Positions 10,090 to 22,167 of a DNA stretch of 64,000 nucleotides are shown here, in pieces. The translations under genes were made by a program, and so were the position numbers. The stretch lies in contig CP136065.1 in NCBI GenBank assembly GCA_032622095.1, positions 37,048,732 through 37,112,731 on the forward strand, read 5' to 3'. This DNA comes from Siphonodentalium dalli (taxonomy: Eukaryota; Mollusca; Scaphopoda; Gadilida; Siphonodentaliidae). The notes under the pieces were generated by a model. The model was not told the origin of the DNA. It worked only from the letters and a program-made list of their open reading frames with translations, and searched no databases. Positions within the stretch are counted from its first letter, which is position 1; each line of letters starts with the position of its first letter.

Positions 10090-12690
10090 TCGTGAGAAGG
10101 TCAATTCACTAGAACGCATTGGGTTATAGAATTTAACAAAACCGACTATTCTATTCTGTTAAAGTTAGTCATGATCTTCGCAATTTGATTGGACGGTATA
10201 CTGAATTTTAACAAATTCGCATGAGTATGCTACGAATATTGAATTGTTTGACAATATCTAATCTACATGTACATCGCTATCGAGTTTGCATTTACACCGT
10301 CATATATTCTTGTTATTTTGGTATCCAAGCAACATTTTGCACCGTCATTAAAATATTCTACACCGGAAAATAGTTGTTTTAATTATTGTCGATTAAATAA
10401 ATTTTACAAAATTCCACACAAGGAACCAAAATGTCATACCATATATAATCATGATAACAATATCCTGACAGTTTTATAATAAGGCAGTATATATCGATAA
10501 CGCCAAAATAGTGCACAATCCAACAGTTTCGTCGCCTCGTTGTTAACAATCGACAGACACGTTGGTTTCAAACCTGTTTTGGACAATAATATCCATACAA
10601 TCCACAAAGAATATAATATCCACTTAACAAGCCATATAATTCCAAATGGTTAGCTAAATGACGATATTCCTCACGACTTAAATCTCAGAAACGTTATGAA
10701 TTGCAGAGCACACACCCATCCGAATTATTTCTATCCGCCTGTTTGTGTATATCTACACCGTTTGCTACACCGTATGCTACACCAATCTTGCACCAATGAG
10801 AATACTTGCTTTAGTAAATACATATTGTAGAGTAGTTACCTTTTTCAATGTTCATTTAATACATGTATGACTGTGGTCCATATTTTGGTGAACGTATTAT
10901 CTTAACAATTCCCACAAACTGTCCAGCAATGAATATGAATCCTTCTGACATTATTTTCAGCTGGTTGTTAGCTGCTTATCTTTCCTGAACATCCTTCCAT
11001 GCGGATGGAAAATACACCGTTCCCATAACTAATTTTATAACACACATGGAGAATACATTCCGTACATGAAAGGCCAATGTATTGCAATTTAGCACACCCA
11101 ATGGCATTCTAATTCAAACTGATCCACATTTGCAGGGAAATTGTGTTTCTTTTGAAGCCCAGCAAGTATCATTTGAATTAATTCCTGACTATGAACCGCC
11201 TTAAATTAAGAGACGCATATACTATTATATATCTTTGCACATCCAAATAATACATTCATAATTCTTTGAATCAGTATATTTTATCTATCATCGCAATAAG
11301 TCGTTTATTTATCAGATACGAGTATAAACAGAGTCTCTATACAATATCTGTTCTAGTAGTAAGCTTGTGAATGAAGTATCCTTGATGACATAAATCACGC
11401 TTTCGTGTGGGCAGAGATATCATTGTCATGTTTGTTGTTTATTCTTGGCATCGGTCTTCTGGTGTGTATAGTTCATGGTCGAGCGTATATGTATAACGTG
11501 TACCTCGCACGCAGAGGCATCAACAGCTAGATAGCAGAGGTTTTGTCTTGGATGCCAGCCATTCAAAGTCTATTTAATTGAAGAAAACGCATCACTAATA
11601 GAATATATAATGCAGCCTCTGTGCACTTAGTGCTTGATTTACGGCAGTTTTTGTCCATGACACCTGCCTTATTGCGGTATAACTATGATAAATGTGCCGC
11701 GAGTATCTTGAAATAATCTTTAAAGCACATCTGTATATCAAATACCTATATTATAATGACCAAAAAAACTTTAACAGCCTACACGTAAATGCACACACAG
11801 GGACGCTGTTAGATCGTTTATGTTGTGGATGTCCAGCTTGCAATTTCAGGATGTACACCCCCTCCCTATTGGGTTTGAATTTTTCAACTTGTCCTTAAAG
11901 CTTTCACAATTGCTGGAACGTTATAACCTGAACTCCCAAGGTTAAAATCTGTTCAACGAAAGGTCATTTCAGTCCGAAAATGTGACTGTATGTTGGAAAA
12001 TATGTCACCGTTGGTCTAAATACAACAAATTTCACAATGAATACTGGTTGGAAAATAAAACTATCAAGAAAACAATTTCACCCTAAGTTTTGTGTGAACT
12101 TTCCAAATAATGTTCTGGCAGGCATGAACTGTTGACCAACGTTGGGGTCAGACAAACATTAACCCTGTCCCTGCATGTGCAATAATGCAACGGAAACGGA
12201 AACGATTGTCGTCTGACGTAGTGCTCCAGAACGCTACATGTTCTTGTGTTTCATGTATGTGTATATAGATAATTCTGAATTGAATCCCAATATTTATGTA
12301 TTATGTGTGCGATTTGGATATACGCAAGCAACGAGGTCGACCCCATGGATTCATTCGTACCAGATTTTGATCTGCTTTTGTTGCCAAAGTATTGAACAGC
12401 GAAGAATGCGCTCAACTATATGATTGTATATTTATCCTTGTCTTTTTATTTTTGTATTTCAGTGTGAGTGTTCACGCAGCCTGTTCTCCTGAATATAAGT
12501 TCATATTGAACTTATTTCAAAAATACAAATAATACTGAATTACTCTCTGTGTGAACCTACATCGACTTTCCAGATGTACGCTCTTTATTGTATGTTTTCA
12601 CCGTGGGCGTGTCCCCCCCCCCCCCCCCAGTCATAAAACGGAATAATAGTTTATAAGTCCACTATGGGCTTATTTCAGAATCACATAATT
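10090..12690. other. AT-rich intergenic stretch
   Basis: No coding sequence, RNA gene or mobile element is supported. Open frames are short and low in complexity. A poly-C run lies at about 12613-12629. Confidence 0.45.
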
Positions 12691-12845
12691 CCAATATGAA
12701 CCTATGTGTTTATTTAGGTCCAATATGAACCTATGTGTTTATTTAGGTCCAATATGAACCTATGTGTTTATTTAGGTCCGATATGAACCTATGTGTTTAT
12801 TTAGGTCCAATATGAACCTATGTGTTTATTTAGGTCCAATATGAA
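12691..12845 (+). repeat. 29-bp minisatellite, about 5.3 copies
   Basis: The unit begins CCAATATGAACCTATGTGTT and finishes TATTTAGGT. It repeats in register at 12691, 12720, 12749, 12778 (one substitution), 12807 and 12836 (partial). Units are almost identical, so the array is young. The period of 29 bp matches the large satellite at 44762-48470, but the sequences are unrelated. Confidence 0.95.
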
Positions 12846-13375
12846 TATATTTGCACGATTATATTTGTTCGGGACGACTTATTTCAGCAAATGACGTAAT
12901 ATAATGTTACATGCCTCGCACCCGGACAATTTGCTTTTGAGTTATGAGTAATATGTTGTTAAATTGGATGGAACATTTTTAGTCAAGCATACGGACCAGT
13001 AATGTGATAGAACCCGATCGATGTTAAATAACTTACAGATGCTTTGTCCGTTTTGGCACAAAATAAGTCAGAATTCCATCTAATTGGTAAAATAAAAACT
13101 ACATATAATCACGATCATTTGGTATTACACAGGAGTCGCGAGAATCCACAAAATCATCCAATATAATAAATAGAAAACGAGCGCCAAAGTTGAGCCCGAT
13201 TTTTATTATCTGATTTTTGCTGATCTGACACGGTAAAACGCACTCTTCTCAAAGACGATATGAGGCCATCGCACCTCATATTAACACTTTCAATACGGGA
13301 GCTTCCTGATTTTTTTGCGAAAACCCTGTGCGGTTTGTATATCCGCAAGCAACGAGATCGACCCTATGGATTCAT

Positions 13376-13670
13376 TATGCGAGTCGACCACAATTGTTTC
13401 AATTGTTAAAACATCTAAGAAAAAAAGAAAAAAAATGATAAAATAATTGTTGAAGAATGTAAGAAATAATGATAAAAATGATAAAAATTGTTAAAGAATA
13501 TAAGAAAAAATGATAAAAATTGCTAAAAAAAAAAAAATATATGATAACAAATTATCAAAAATTGTTAAAGAATGTAATACAAAATTATCAAAAATGATAA
13601 AATTGTTAAAGATTATAAAAATAAAATGATAAAGGCTGTTATATAATGTGAGAAAAAAATAGAATTTTCA
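13376..13670. repeat. A-rich array derived from the interior of the twin-hairpin MITE
   Basis: The left edge retains ATGCGAGTCGACCA, a piece of the MITE hairpin apex. After it, variants of 'ttgttaaagaatgtaag' and 'aaaaatgataaaa' repeat about every 25-40 bp. The single-copy form of this phrase is the spacer between the two hairpins of the MITEs at 7803 and 21049. I infer local expansion of the MITE spacer. Confidence 0.6.
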
Positions 13671-13744
13671 CTGAGGTTAGTTAAGTTTGATATCCTCAAA
13701 ACCCCTGTCGCCACTTCCCTGTTGGAACTTGTATATGTATGTTA

Positions 13745-15094
13745 GGGTGGATACACACATGCATGTAATCTCTGTAAATATCGTTTATTTGGAGTTTTAC
13801 ATGGATCATACACACCGTGTAATATGTGTCCGCTGACAACCCAATCATTGCGACTGTGTTTGACCACAGTGAGTTAAACTCTGAACCGCTGAAGAGCCGT
13901 TGACTGGGACGAAGTCGTCAGGCCGCTTAAAATAATTATTCGCGCGATAACTGAAATGGTTGACGTTCTGTTTAAATCATTGTCAGAATTCTATTGATGT
14001 TAATACCAGTGATGGCCTCTTCCACAACGCAGGGGGCTATGACCCCCAACATACACGGGGAGCTACCGAATTCACCATTGCATATTTCCTCGACGGGGGG
14101 GGGGGGGGTGTGCACGCAGCACCCTGAGTCCTGACACCCTGCTTTATAAATATCGAAGTCATGTCTGTCGTGTCTGTTTTCTACGAGTGATTAATCTAAT
14201 ATGCAGCAATTTATGCTATTCATATAATTATGAACATATTATACAGCTTTAAATTTGAATGCATGGTGTTGCTGTTTGTCTTCATTCGGCGAAAGGGTTG
14301 CCTAGCTACGAGTTCCCAACTACGTCACCTTTCATCTCTTGTGTTATACAGTTATACATGTATACGCAAAATTTACAACTATGGAATATTTAAGTAAAAC
14401 ATTATATTGTAATTCTTGCCCAGATAATCCCGGCTGATACATTCAATTAACTCCCTTAGTTATTGGAAGCTTTCGAGAACCAGCCCCTCCCCCAATCATG
14501 GATTATGGTAGAAAATGTTATAATTCAAGCTTGTGACAGGTAGGAGCTTGTTCAACCTTTGGCTTGAGAAACATATATATAAATGGGGGGGGGGTGTCAC
14601 TCTTTTTAATTTCAACGCTGTACCTGCATTATTTGTTGGCGCTAATGAATATTTGCAATCCCAATTGAATTAATGTTATCACATGAGCTCGCTCTCAAAA
14701 TTATCAGAGAAATCTCAACAAGCCGGTATCATCCTATAAAAGAATTCTGCATATTTTATTTCTGTTTTGGATGACCCTGTTTCCAAGAAATGACAGACAC
14801 AAATCAAGTATAAAATCGACCGGCTCTAATCCACTTTTCGAAATGAATTATAACTCGTGAAAAACAGCAACATATATCAGACAAGAATTACTCATTTCGG
14901 CATCCATGAAAGAAGACATGTTTATGACTGGCCTGAAATTTCTTGATGGCAGTTTGTTTGATAATGGCTTATAACTACTCACTGGTGAAATTGATCTCTC
15001 GCGCGCAGGTGATTAATTTTGTCAATTATTGGTGTGGCCATGTAAAATACATGTATTTTACATACAGACATTACATGCATGTGTGTATCCACCC
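13745..15094. mobile_element. Harbinger-like non-autonomous DNA transposon (1350 bp)
   Basis: The ends are inverted copies of GGGTGGATACACACATGCAT, continuing to about 25 perfect bases and then weaker similarity to ~60 bp. TTA flanks both sides (13742-13744 and 15095-15097). GGG termini with a three-base TWA target duplication fit the PIF/Harbinger superfamily. The interior has only short frames plus poly-G runs near 14095 and 14585, so no transposase is encoded. Confidence 0.75.
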
Positions 15095-15097
15095 TTA

Positions 15098-16285
15098 GAC
15101 CATGAGTGTTTTATTTGCGCACGCGCCGCATATAACTGGTCTGCGATCAGTTTGAGGCATTGAGTGACAGACACTCCCGTCATATCATCATCATTATTTT
15201 GGTATCGCTAATAGTGTGAAATAATTTTCGTTGTGGGACCAATTTGACGTTATAGCCATGGTCGACTACATGGCATCTTGACTTAAATTGGGGACAATTT
15301 CTCCCAAGAGAATCATAATCTCTCATATCTCGCCTCATCTAGAATTCACTGCGTAATGATTGATTCCCAATAACCCAAATGAGACCCCGGGGTATGGACT
15401 CATCTGGAACATCGTACCAATCAATGTTGTAGTACTGTTATATTATAGTCGGGGGTCGCCAAGGACGAACCATCATCATCATCTTCATCATTATATTGCA
15501 AAAATGTCTGATATCTGTTAAAGACATTCTTGTCAAATATAAATATATATAGTGTATATATGTGTGCGTAAGTGATATACATATACATATATTAATTTCG
15601 AATATATTTTCACTATTCAGTTTATAATTTCATATCAATATACAAATGTGCTAAAGCTCATTGTTACTCTTAATAACTGTTAAGACTATGTATTCCCAAT
15701 TCTCTCATAATCAAAAACACACTCGTTGCAAACGAGCCGCAACGTTTTCCGAAACCCAATCAAAGCCGCAGCTCAAATGTTCGGAAATTCATCTGTACAA
15801 ATAGTATCCTATGCAATGAGTATAAATACATATTGTTATGACTTTACATGCAGAATCGATAGCCGTGTAACTTTCGTATATTTCATGGTATAACATAATC
15901 TATTCGTTTATACATATGTTTGTACGCTGAAATTTGAATTATCTATCATCAATGTGTTTATGAGTTTACGATCTAAGTCCGGCGAAGGAATGATACTCCA
16001 CTATCACCGTGTTACTGACCACAGCTCATAACACAGCTCAGAATACACTCATATTGGCCACTGCCTTAACGCTTATCGCCCATGTCTAATTGTTCACTAC
16101 TAATTATGTCACGCACTGTTAATACAAACTTTTTTCACGAATCAAGCAAACGCGCAAAAGTATCAGTATATACAATGAATATGATGATAGTCGACTTTAA
16201 GGTTTTTCGCCAGATAGTTCCGGAGCATTCTCTGTTGAAAGTGTATTGAAATTTGAGCCTGAATTGCAAAGCGCGCGTCTGGTCA
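15098..16285. other. AT-rich intergenic stretch
   Basis: No gene or repeat is recognised beyond short ATC and TA runs near 15470 and 15540-15590. Confidence 0.4.
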
Positions 16286-16289
16286 TTAA

Positions 16290-16794
16290 AGGCACGGGCG
16301 GCGTTCACATTTGTTCAAATCGCCATCAACGGAAGGAATATTAAAATATATATAGTTTTGTTCATATGCCAAACATAATCAGCGCGTAAATAGTATATGG
16401 TCGTCAAGACGTACGATGGTGTACGTAAACAAGAGCATGCTCGTGTTACATAAGTTGTACTTCTGTTGACATAACACAGCGCAATTCTATTGGTTAATCA
16501 CACACAAATGATATAAACGCTCTTTATTATTTCCATATCAGGAAAACAGTAACTAATAACGCTCTTTATGTTTACCATATCCGAATCTAAACAAAAGACA
16601 GGTTCTGTAACGTTTTTTGCTTTTGTTTACATAACAAAGGAAAAACATTTGACAATAACATACTGTTTATGCAATATTTATTATTGGTATAAGAACAAAG
16701 TCTGTCTATATTTTACTATTCTTTCTGCTTATGGCAGTTTTTGACGGAGATGAATATTTTAACAGTATACGCACCGCCAACACCGCCCGTATCT
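16290..16794 (-). mobile_element. TTAA-flanked MITE, family 2, diverged copy (505 bp)
   Basis: It begins AGGCACGGGCGGCGTT and ends with the inverse of AGATACGGGCGGTGTT. TTAA lies at 16286-16289 and 16795-16798. Read on the minus strand, it aligns along its whole length with the copies at 1960 and 31433, sharing 'acagtatgttattgtca', 'gttatgtaaacaaaagca' and 'aataaagagcgtttat'. It is clearly more diverged than those two are from each other. It is non-coding. Confidence 0.82.
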
Positions 16795-16798
16795 TTAA

Positions 16799-17827
16799 AT
16801 ATGCCAGGTCCGATTTGACATAAAATTTGACATAAAATTTGACCAAATTTCCAAAGCCAATTTTCTGTTTACAGTGCAAAAGAAACTGAAAATTTCTTGA
16901 AATTATTACGATCTAAAAAATCCGCAATTCAACCAGAAATAATAAGTCGAAATCGATCAACCAAGCACGTCATCGAGAACGCTCTTTATTTTTTTCCACT
17001 TATGGAAGATGGACGCATGTACGATCTTTATAAGAGAAATTCATTTGATTTTTTACGAGGCCGACACAACTTCAACGGACATGGCTGATTCGAACCTCCA
17101 AATTTTGTTTACGTAGGCTCGAGGAACGGATACGGTAGGACGATAAATACACGAAATATCGATATACCGGCTGCATATGGTCTGAAAAAATACTTGCCAA
17201 GTCACAGCCATTTTCCAGCCGTTTTCAATTTTTCGCCAAAAGACAGACAAACGCTCCTCATTTCTATCATATCATGAACAGACTAACACGGAACGATCTT
17301 TTTCTGTTCCATGTCGTGTTTTTGTTTGGGTTCCCAGCACCGTGTTCATAATTGTAGTTTTCATTACTTCAATGCGTCTTTTAGGGTTACAGAATGCTCG
17401 TAGAAAGGTAGTCAGATATTTATCAACCTATTTCGATTCTGAGAAAAATTCAAAAGCAAATATTATTATGTGTATTCTGGAGCGCAAACCACCATGTGGC
17501 TTTAATATATATGAGTTAAAACTTTCTCTTCTGAAAGTCGATATATGTCAATCAAAACATAGTAATTGGCTCACGGGTCCGATGTAAACATGGTATACAA
17601 AACATAGCGGGTAGTCTAGGGTATCAGAAGAGTAACTAAGTGATAATCAGTATTGTTGTACGAATACAAACATTCTAAAAGTCCCATACTAAATCAAGGA
17701 GTTGATAAATCTTGAAGTCTTGAAGCACATTGCTGTGCATTTGTTGGATCCGTGTACATATATACACGTGTATAGGTAATGCATTTCAGGCCTAATGGGC
17801 TTGACAACATTGCTATATCATACAATA
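16799..17827. other. Stretch without recognised genes
   Basis: Several short open frames overlap on both strands (for example 16897-17088 and 17053-17250), and none has recognisable motifs. No repeat is identified. Confidence 0.35.
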
Positions 17828-17974
17828 AAACACTTATTGCAGTGTTTCTAGGTTGACGTGATGATTTATCGACCCTTGGAAGTTAATTCACCTCGGCCTG
17901 TAGCCTTGGTGAATATTAACTTCCTGGGGTTGATAAATCCTCATGTCAATCTCGAAGCAATGCAATAAATGTAT
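17828..17974. repeat. Palindromic MITE-like element, arms ~70 bp
   Basis: The left arm runs from 'acacttattgca' through 'gatttatcgaccc' to 'ggaagttaattcacc'. The right arm mirrors it, as 'ggtgaatattaacttcc' through 'gttgataaatcc' to 'tgcaataaatgt'. The apex is about 7 bases. Mismatches are scattered, so it is moderately old. Confidence 0.8.
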
Positions 17975-18077
17975 AATAATGCTCTGCCTTATCTACCAGA
18001 GATCCAGGTTTTAGCATGTACTATAACGTGCTTGAACAAAACTATATACATGTATATATATTAATATTACTTATGCT

Positions 18078-18130
18078 GATGGCGATTTGAACAAATATTA
18101 ATATTTCTCCAACGAACGCCGCCCGTGCCT
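18078..18130 (+). mobile_element. Terminal fragment of the family-2 TTAA MITE
   Basis: It holds only the right end: 'ggcgatttgaacaaat', then CGCCGCCCGTGCCT followed by TTAA at 18131-18134. The other end is missing. Confidence 0.6.
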
Positions 18131-18806
18131 TTAAGCATAACGTAGGTCGCGGTATAGACATGTCACTTGTTCCTATAATGTTCCACTAGTATATTGTATA
18201 CACGTTCTGCTACAAGTTAGGTCGATATCTCAACACGTGTAGCTTTGGCCCCGTAAAACCACTTGACTTTTCCCGCCAATTTGTTTATGTTTTCTACGCC
18301 CCATCATATTGCCAAGAGAAGGAATACAAAGCAAAATCATTGAACAGAAATATAGCTAATTTTAACTAATTTCACTACACTTCACATGCAATGCAGAATT
18401 TTATTTAAAGAAATCAGAGCAGTTACTTCGAGTTGAGTTGAAAGCGGTATATAGCGTCAGTTCGGAAACTCTCACTCTACCCAGTCCATAACCAGGACGC
18501 CACGCGCGATCTTCCGCCAACTGCGGGGCAAACATCCGGATTATTGTGTTTGTAAAATCGAAAAAGACTTTGAGGGTACCAGATTGGTTCACGTATTGGC
18601 TACAATGTCGACATGAAGTACCCAAGATAGAATCGTGACGGCATTGTGACGGAGGTGGTGGCTATTTTCGTTCGATCGATCAAGAGTCAAATGAGTGGAC
18701 AAAGAATGTTCAACCCTGGAGAAACATTTGAAGCGATTTATAGTTTTATAAAAACAACATTGGACACTTCCTACAAAACGACTCTTCCTGATTTTCAAAA
18801 CAAAGT

Positions 18807-19313
18807 CACATTCTAAACCAAAATTAATTTATTTGAACCAACAAACCACCAAGTGTACGAGATCACATTATTATTATATAAATTGTTAAAGAATGTAAGA
18901 AAAAAATGAAAAAAATGATAAAAAAAAGGTAAATAATGTAAGCAAAAAGGACAACAATTTATAAAAAAAATATGTAAGAAGAAATCATAAAACATGATAA
19001 AAAAAACTGTTAAAGAATGTAAGAAAAAATTATAAAAAATGATAAAATTAATAAAGAATATAAAAATAATATGATAAAAATTGTTATAGAAAGTGAGAAA
19101 AAAATATAAAAAATAACAATTTGTTTTAAAGAATGTACGAAAATTTTATAAACAATTGTTAGGCCAATGCATTCTCTTATATATGCGAGGCGACCTATGG
19201 TGGACTCGCATATATAAGAGAATGCATTGGCACAGGGTCAAATGAAAGTCCATTTTTTAAACCAAAATGAGTCTATTTGAACCAACAAACCAGAGAGTGT
19301 ACGAGATCACATT
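18807..19313. repeat. A-rich MITE-derived block with one hairpin, bracketed by ~60-bp direct repeats
   Basis: Outer direct repeats lie at 18807-18868 and 19252-19313. Both contain 'atttgaaccaacaaacca' and 'tgtacgagatcacatta'. Between them are tandem variants of 'ttgttaaagaatgtaag' (18870-19160), followed by a single 69-bp hairpin (19163-19231) and the MITE right-hand phrase CACAGGG. The block looks like a piggyBac-like MITE that lost its left end and whose spacer expanded. The flanking duplication is far longer than TTAA, so simple transposition does not explain it. Confidence 0.6.
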
Positions 19314-19497
19314 AGCTTTCTTATTTTCTTATTTTTGAGATTTTTCATAAGGATTCAACAACAGTTGAATTTAATTTAGTTTTGAGGAATAATTGTTTTA
19401 TTTTTTTAAAAGTCACCTAATTATGAGTTATGAATTATCTTTGAACCTCAAAAGTACCTATAGTGCCAAAAAACAATGACCGGTTTACAATGAATGC

Positions 19498-20445
19498 AGT
19501 TAAAGACATATTATGGAATTGTTCGGCTTCGTTAGACTGTTAAGTTAGTATTCAGGCACTATGCCAACTGGAGGAATGTAGCATTCTACTATATCGTCGA
19601 AAATCTCAAGCAAATCTACCGTACCACTCCACAGAAAACATCATCTGAACTACGCTCTATATATATTGTAAATATTTACTTCTCGAGGCAACTATCGGCG
19701 AAGAGGTAACAAAAACGATTTCGACATCGAGAGTCACTGAATTTAATTAATGTATAATAATGACGGTGTGTGTTGTCAGTTTGGAATACTGTTTGTAAAA
19801 ATAACTACTTTAAGCAAGATTATCCCCCCATTTCTATCTGCTCACCCTACCAGAGTGTTTCACACCACGTTAAGTGGCAATGATCAGGTCTTTTATATTT
19901 CCAACTTTGAGGAACTGCGAGGGTGGAAACATTGGCCACCTCAATACAATACAATATAATATGTTTATTTCTCATTAAAGACATATTATGGACGTGTTCG
20001 ATGCGTGAAACTGATAAATTAGTACTCAGACACTGTAGCATTCTACTAACATCGCACAAAATCTCAAAGAAATCGACCATACAACTCCATAGAAAACACT
20101 GTCTGAACTACGATCAATTGTAAATATTTACATCTCGATTCAGGACGCAACAATCGTCGATAAACTAACGCAAATGATTTGGCCATCGGTACTCATTGCA
20201 TTTTAATAATAATATATATTATTAGTTTATTCTGGTCGTCAAGTTGAGACATTACAGAGATATATTGATATAATATACAATATATTTCAGTGCATGTATG
20301 CATGTATATATTACATATATAAGACTGGCGGTGTGTGTTGTAAATTTGGTTTAATATTCATAAAAATCACTACTTTGAGCAAGATTATTCTCCAATTCTA
20401 TTTGATCACCCAACCGGAGTGTTTCACATCACTTTAAATTGTAAA
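19498..20445 (+). repeat. Direct duplication of a ~390-470-bp dispersed repeat (two copies)
   Basis: Copy A (19498-19885) and copy B (19972-20445) share 'ttaaagacatattatgga', 'gtagcattctacta', 'ggtgtgtgttgt' and 'ccagagtgtttcacacca'-like blocks in the same order. A third copy lies at 40684-41530 and is split by an insertion. No coding frame is conserved between copies. Confidence 0.75.
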
Positions 20446-20898
20446 CACAGTGTTTGAGATTCATACATAATACAGCAGACGGGGTATACATGGAAATAGA
20501 TAATAGATACATATTCACATGTATCTACATATTGATATAGATAACAATTGTTACGGGGACAAACAAAGTGGATTCTCACCCCTTTAAGTACTAGTATATA
20601 ACTTCGACTTACAATTAATTAACAATAAGATTTAAAGAAGAAAATTGTTAATTCCATCACGACAGACTTATTATTGATAAGTATAAATAAAAAAAACATA
20701 TTGATCCACTTTATTATTGCATATGGGCAACACATATTGCTGGTATAATCATATTATCAAACAATTTCTGGTATAATGGACAAACTTCAGGTAACTTATT
20801 TTCCCGACTCTGTCCTTTATTGTTCAAAATGTGCCCTAAATGCTCTTTTAATATGCAATGTTTGTGTTGATATAAGAAACGGATGTTGATTTTGCTAC

Positions 20899-21044
20899 GT
20901 TCCATGGAGGATGGATGCAAGTTGGTCTGACAGTTTTATGCGTGGAACGCTTTTTCGCGTACGCTGCATTTTGCGTTCCGTACAAAATGTAAGACCGATT
21001 TGCATTCATACTCCATGGAACGCGAGCAAATCAGCGTTCATTTC
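20899..21044. repeat. Imperfect palindrome interrupted by a MITE
   Basis: The left arm near 20850-20950 contains CGTTCCATGGAGGATGGATG and 'ggtctgacagtttta'. The right arm at 20985-21044 returns as 'taagaccgatttgcattc' and CTCCATGGAACG. The arm similarity continues outwards to 'gtttctta', exactly where the piggyBac-like MITE (21049) has entered a TTAA. Confidence 0.65.
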
Positions 21045-21048
21045 TTAA

Positions 21049-21441
21049 CCCTTTACCCAAACAGAAGGGCCCTGTGCCAATGCATTCTCTTATATATGCG
21101 AGTCGACCATAGGTCGCCTCGCATATATAAGAGAATGCATTGGCTTAACACATTAAAAATTATAAAATTGTTAAAGAATGTAAGAAAAAATGGTAAAAAG
21201 TGTTAAAAAAAGATTTTTTTTAGGCCAATGCATTCTCTGATATATGCGAGGCGACCTATGGTCGACTCGCATATATAAGAGAATGCATTGGCACAGGGCA
21301 TAACTGTAACTATCACAATGTGGTCAAGGAGCCGGTTCCAATGATATCCATATTTGTATGGTTCTATTGAGACAGACCCAAGATAGTTTAGGCTGTTGAA
21401 GCTTTATTTGGCCGGTTTTGGCCGGTTTGTTGGGTAAAGGG
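21049..21441 (-). mobile_element. piggyBac-like MITE with twin hairpins, element 2 (393 bp, intact)
   Basis: TTAA flanks the element at 21045-21048 and 21442-21445. The ends are CCCTTTACCCAA and the inverse of CCCTTTACCCAACAAACC. The GGCCGG-rich subterminal block lies at the right, so the element sits in reverse relative to the copy at 7803. It contains both hairpins (21076-21144 and 21224-21292). The spacer holds one 'ttgttaaagaatgtaag' unit. Confidence 0.88.
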
Positions 21442-21454
21442 TTAAATATAATAT

Positions 21455-21778
21455 ACACTAGGTGATGTGTCCGACTTCGACCGGGCTATTTAGGGATTTC
21501 TTTGCCAAAAACATGCCTATATAAGCGTATATGAGCGAGGTGAAGATCAAGGTCAAGGACACGGTCGCACGTGAAATTGGACCAGCCCATATTGTTCCCG
21601 GGATCAAAGTAGGCCTACATACCAAACTCGAGTCGGATCGGTCTCGGTCCAGAAACATGCCTATATGAGCGTATATGAGCGAGGTCAAGGTCAATGACAC
21701 GATCGCATGTGAAGTTTTACCCGCCCATGTTGTTCCCGGTATCAAAGTAGGCCTACATACCAAATTTGAGTCGGATCG
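21455..21778 (+). mobile_element. Tandem-core repetitive element fragment ('CCGACTTCG' family)
   Basis: It opens with 'gtccgacttcgaccgggct'. Two ~150-bp units follow, each with 'aaacatgcctatat', 'gagcgaggt', 'aaggtca', 'gtcgcacgtgaa' and 'aagtaggcctacatacca'. The 3' phrase 'gagtcggatcggt' is followed abruptly by a truncated MITE. The arrangement matches related elements at 27976-28995, 33630-33860 and 59345-60062. Confidence 0.6.
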
Positions 21779-22163
21779 GTTCAAATCGCCATCAACAGAA
21801 GGAATATTAAAATGTTCATATGCCAAACATAATCAGCGCGTAAATAGTATATTGTCGTCAAGCCGTACGATGGTGTTAGTAAACAAGAGCCTGCTCGTGT
21901 CACAGAAGTTTTGCTTCTGTTTACACAACACAGCTCAATTCTATTTGTTAATCACACACAACTGATATAAACGACCTTTATTATTTCCATATCAGGAAAA
22001 CAGTAACAAATATCGATTTGGCAATAACATACTGTTTATGCCATATTTCTGATTGGTATAAGAACAAAGTCTGTCTATATTTTACTACTATTTCTGTTTA
22101 CGGCGGTTTTTGACGGAGATGAATATTTTAGCAGCATACCCACCGCCAACGCCGCCCGTATCT
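21779..22163 (-). mobile_element. Truncated family-2 TTAA MITE
   Basis: The right end is intact (inverse of AGATACGGGCGGCGTTGG, with TTAA at 22164-22167). The other ~30 bp, including the terminus, are missing. The body shares 'catcaacagaaggaata', 'catactgtttatgcca' and 'gtttttgacggagatga' with the 16290 copy. It abuts the preceding element without a spacer. Confidence 0.75.
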
Positions 22164-22167
22164 TTAA

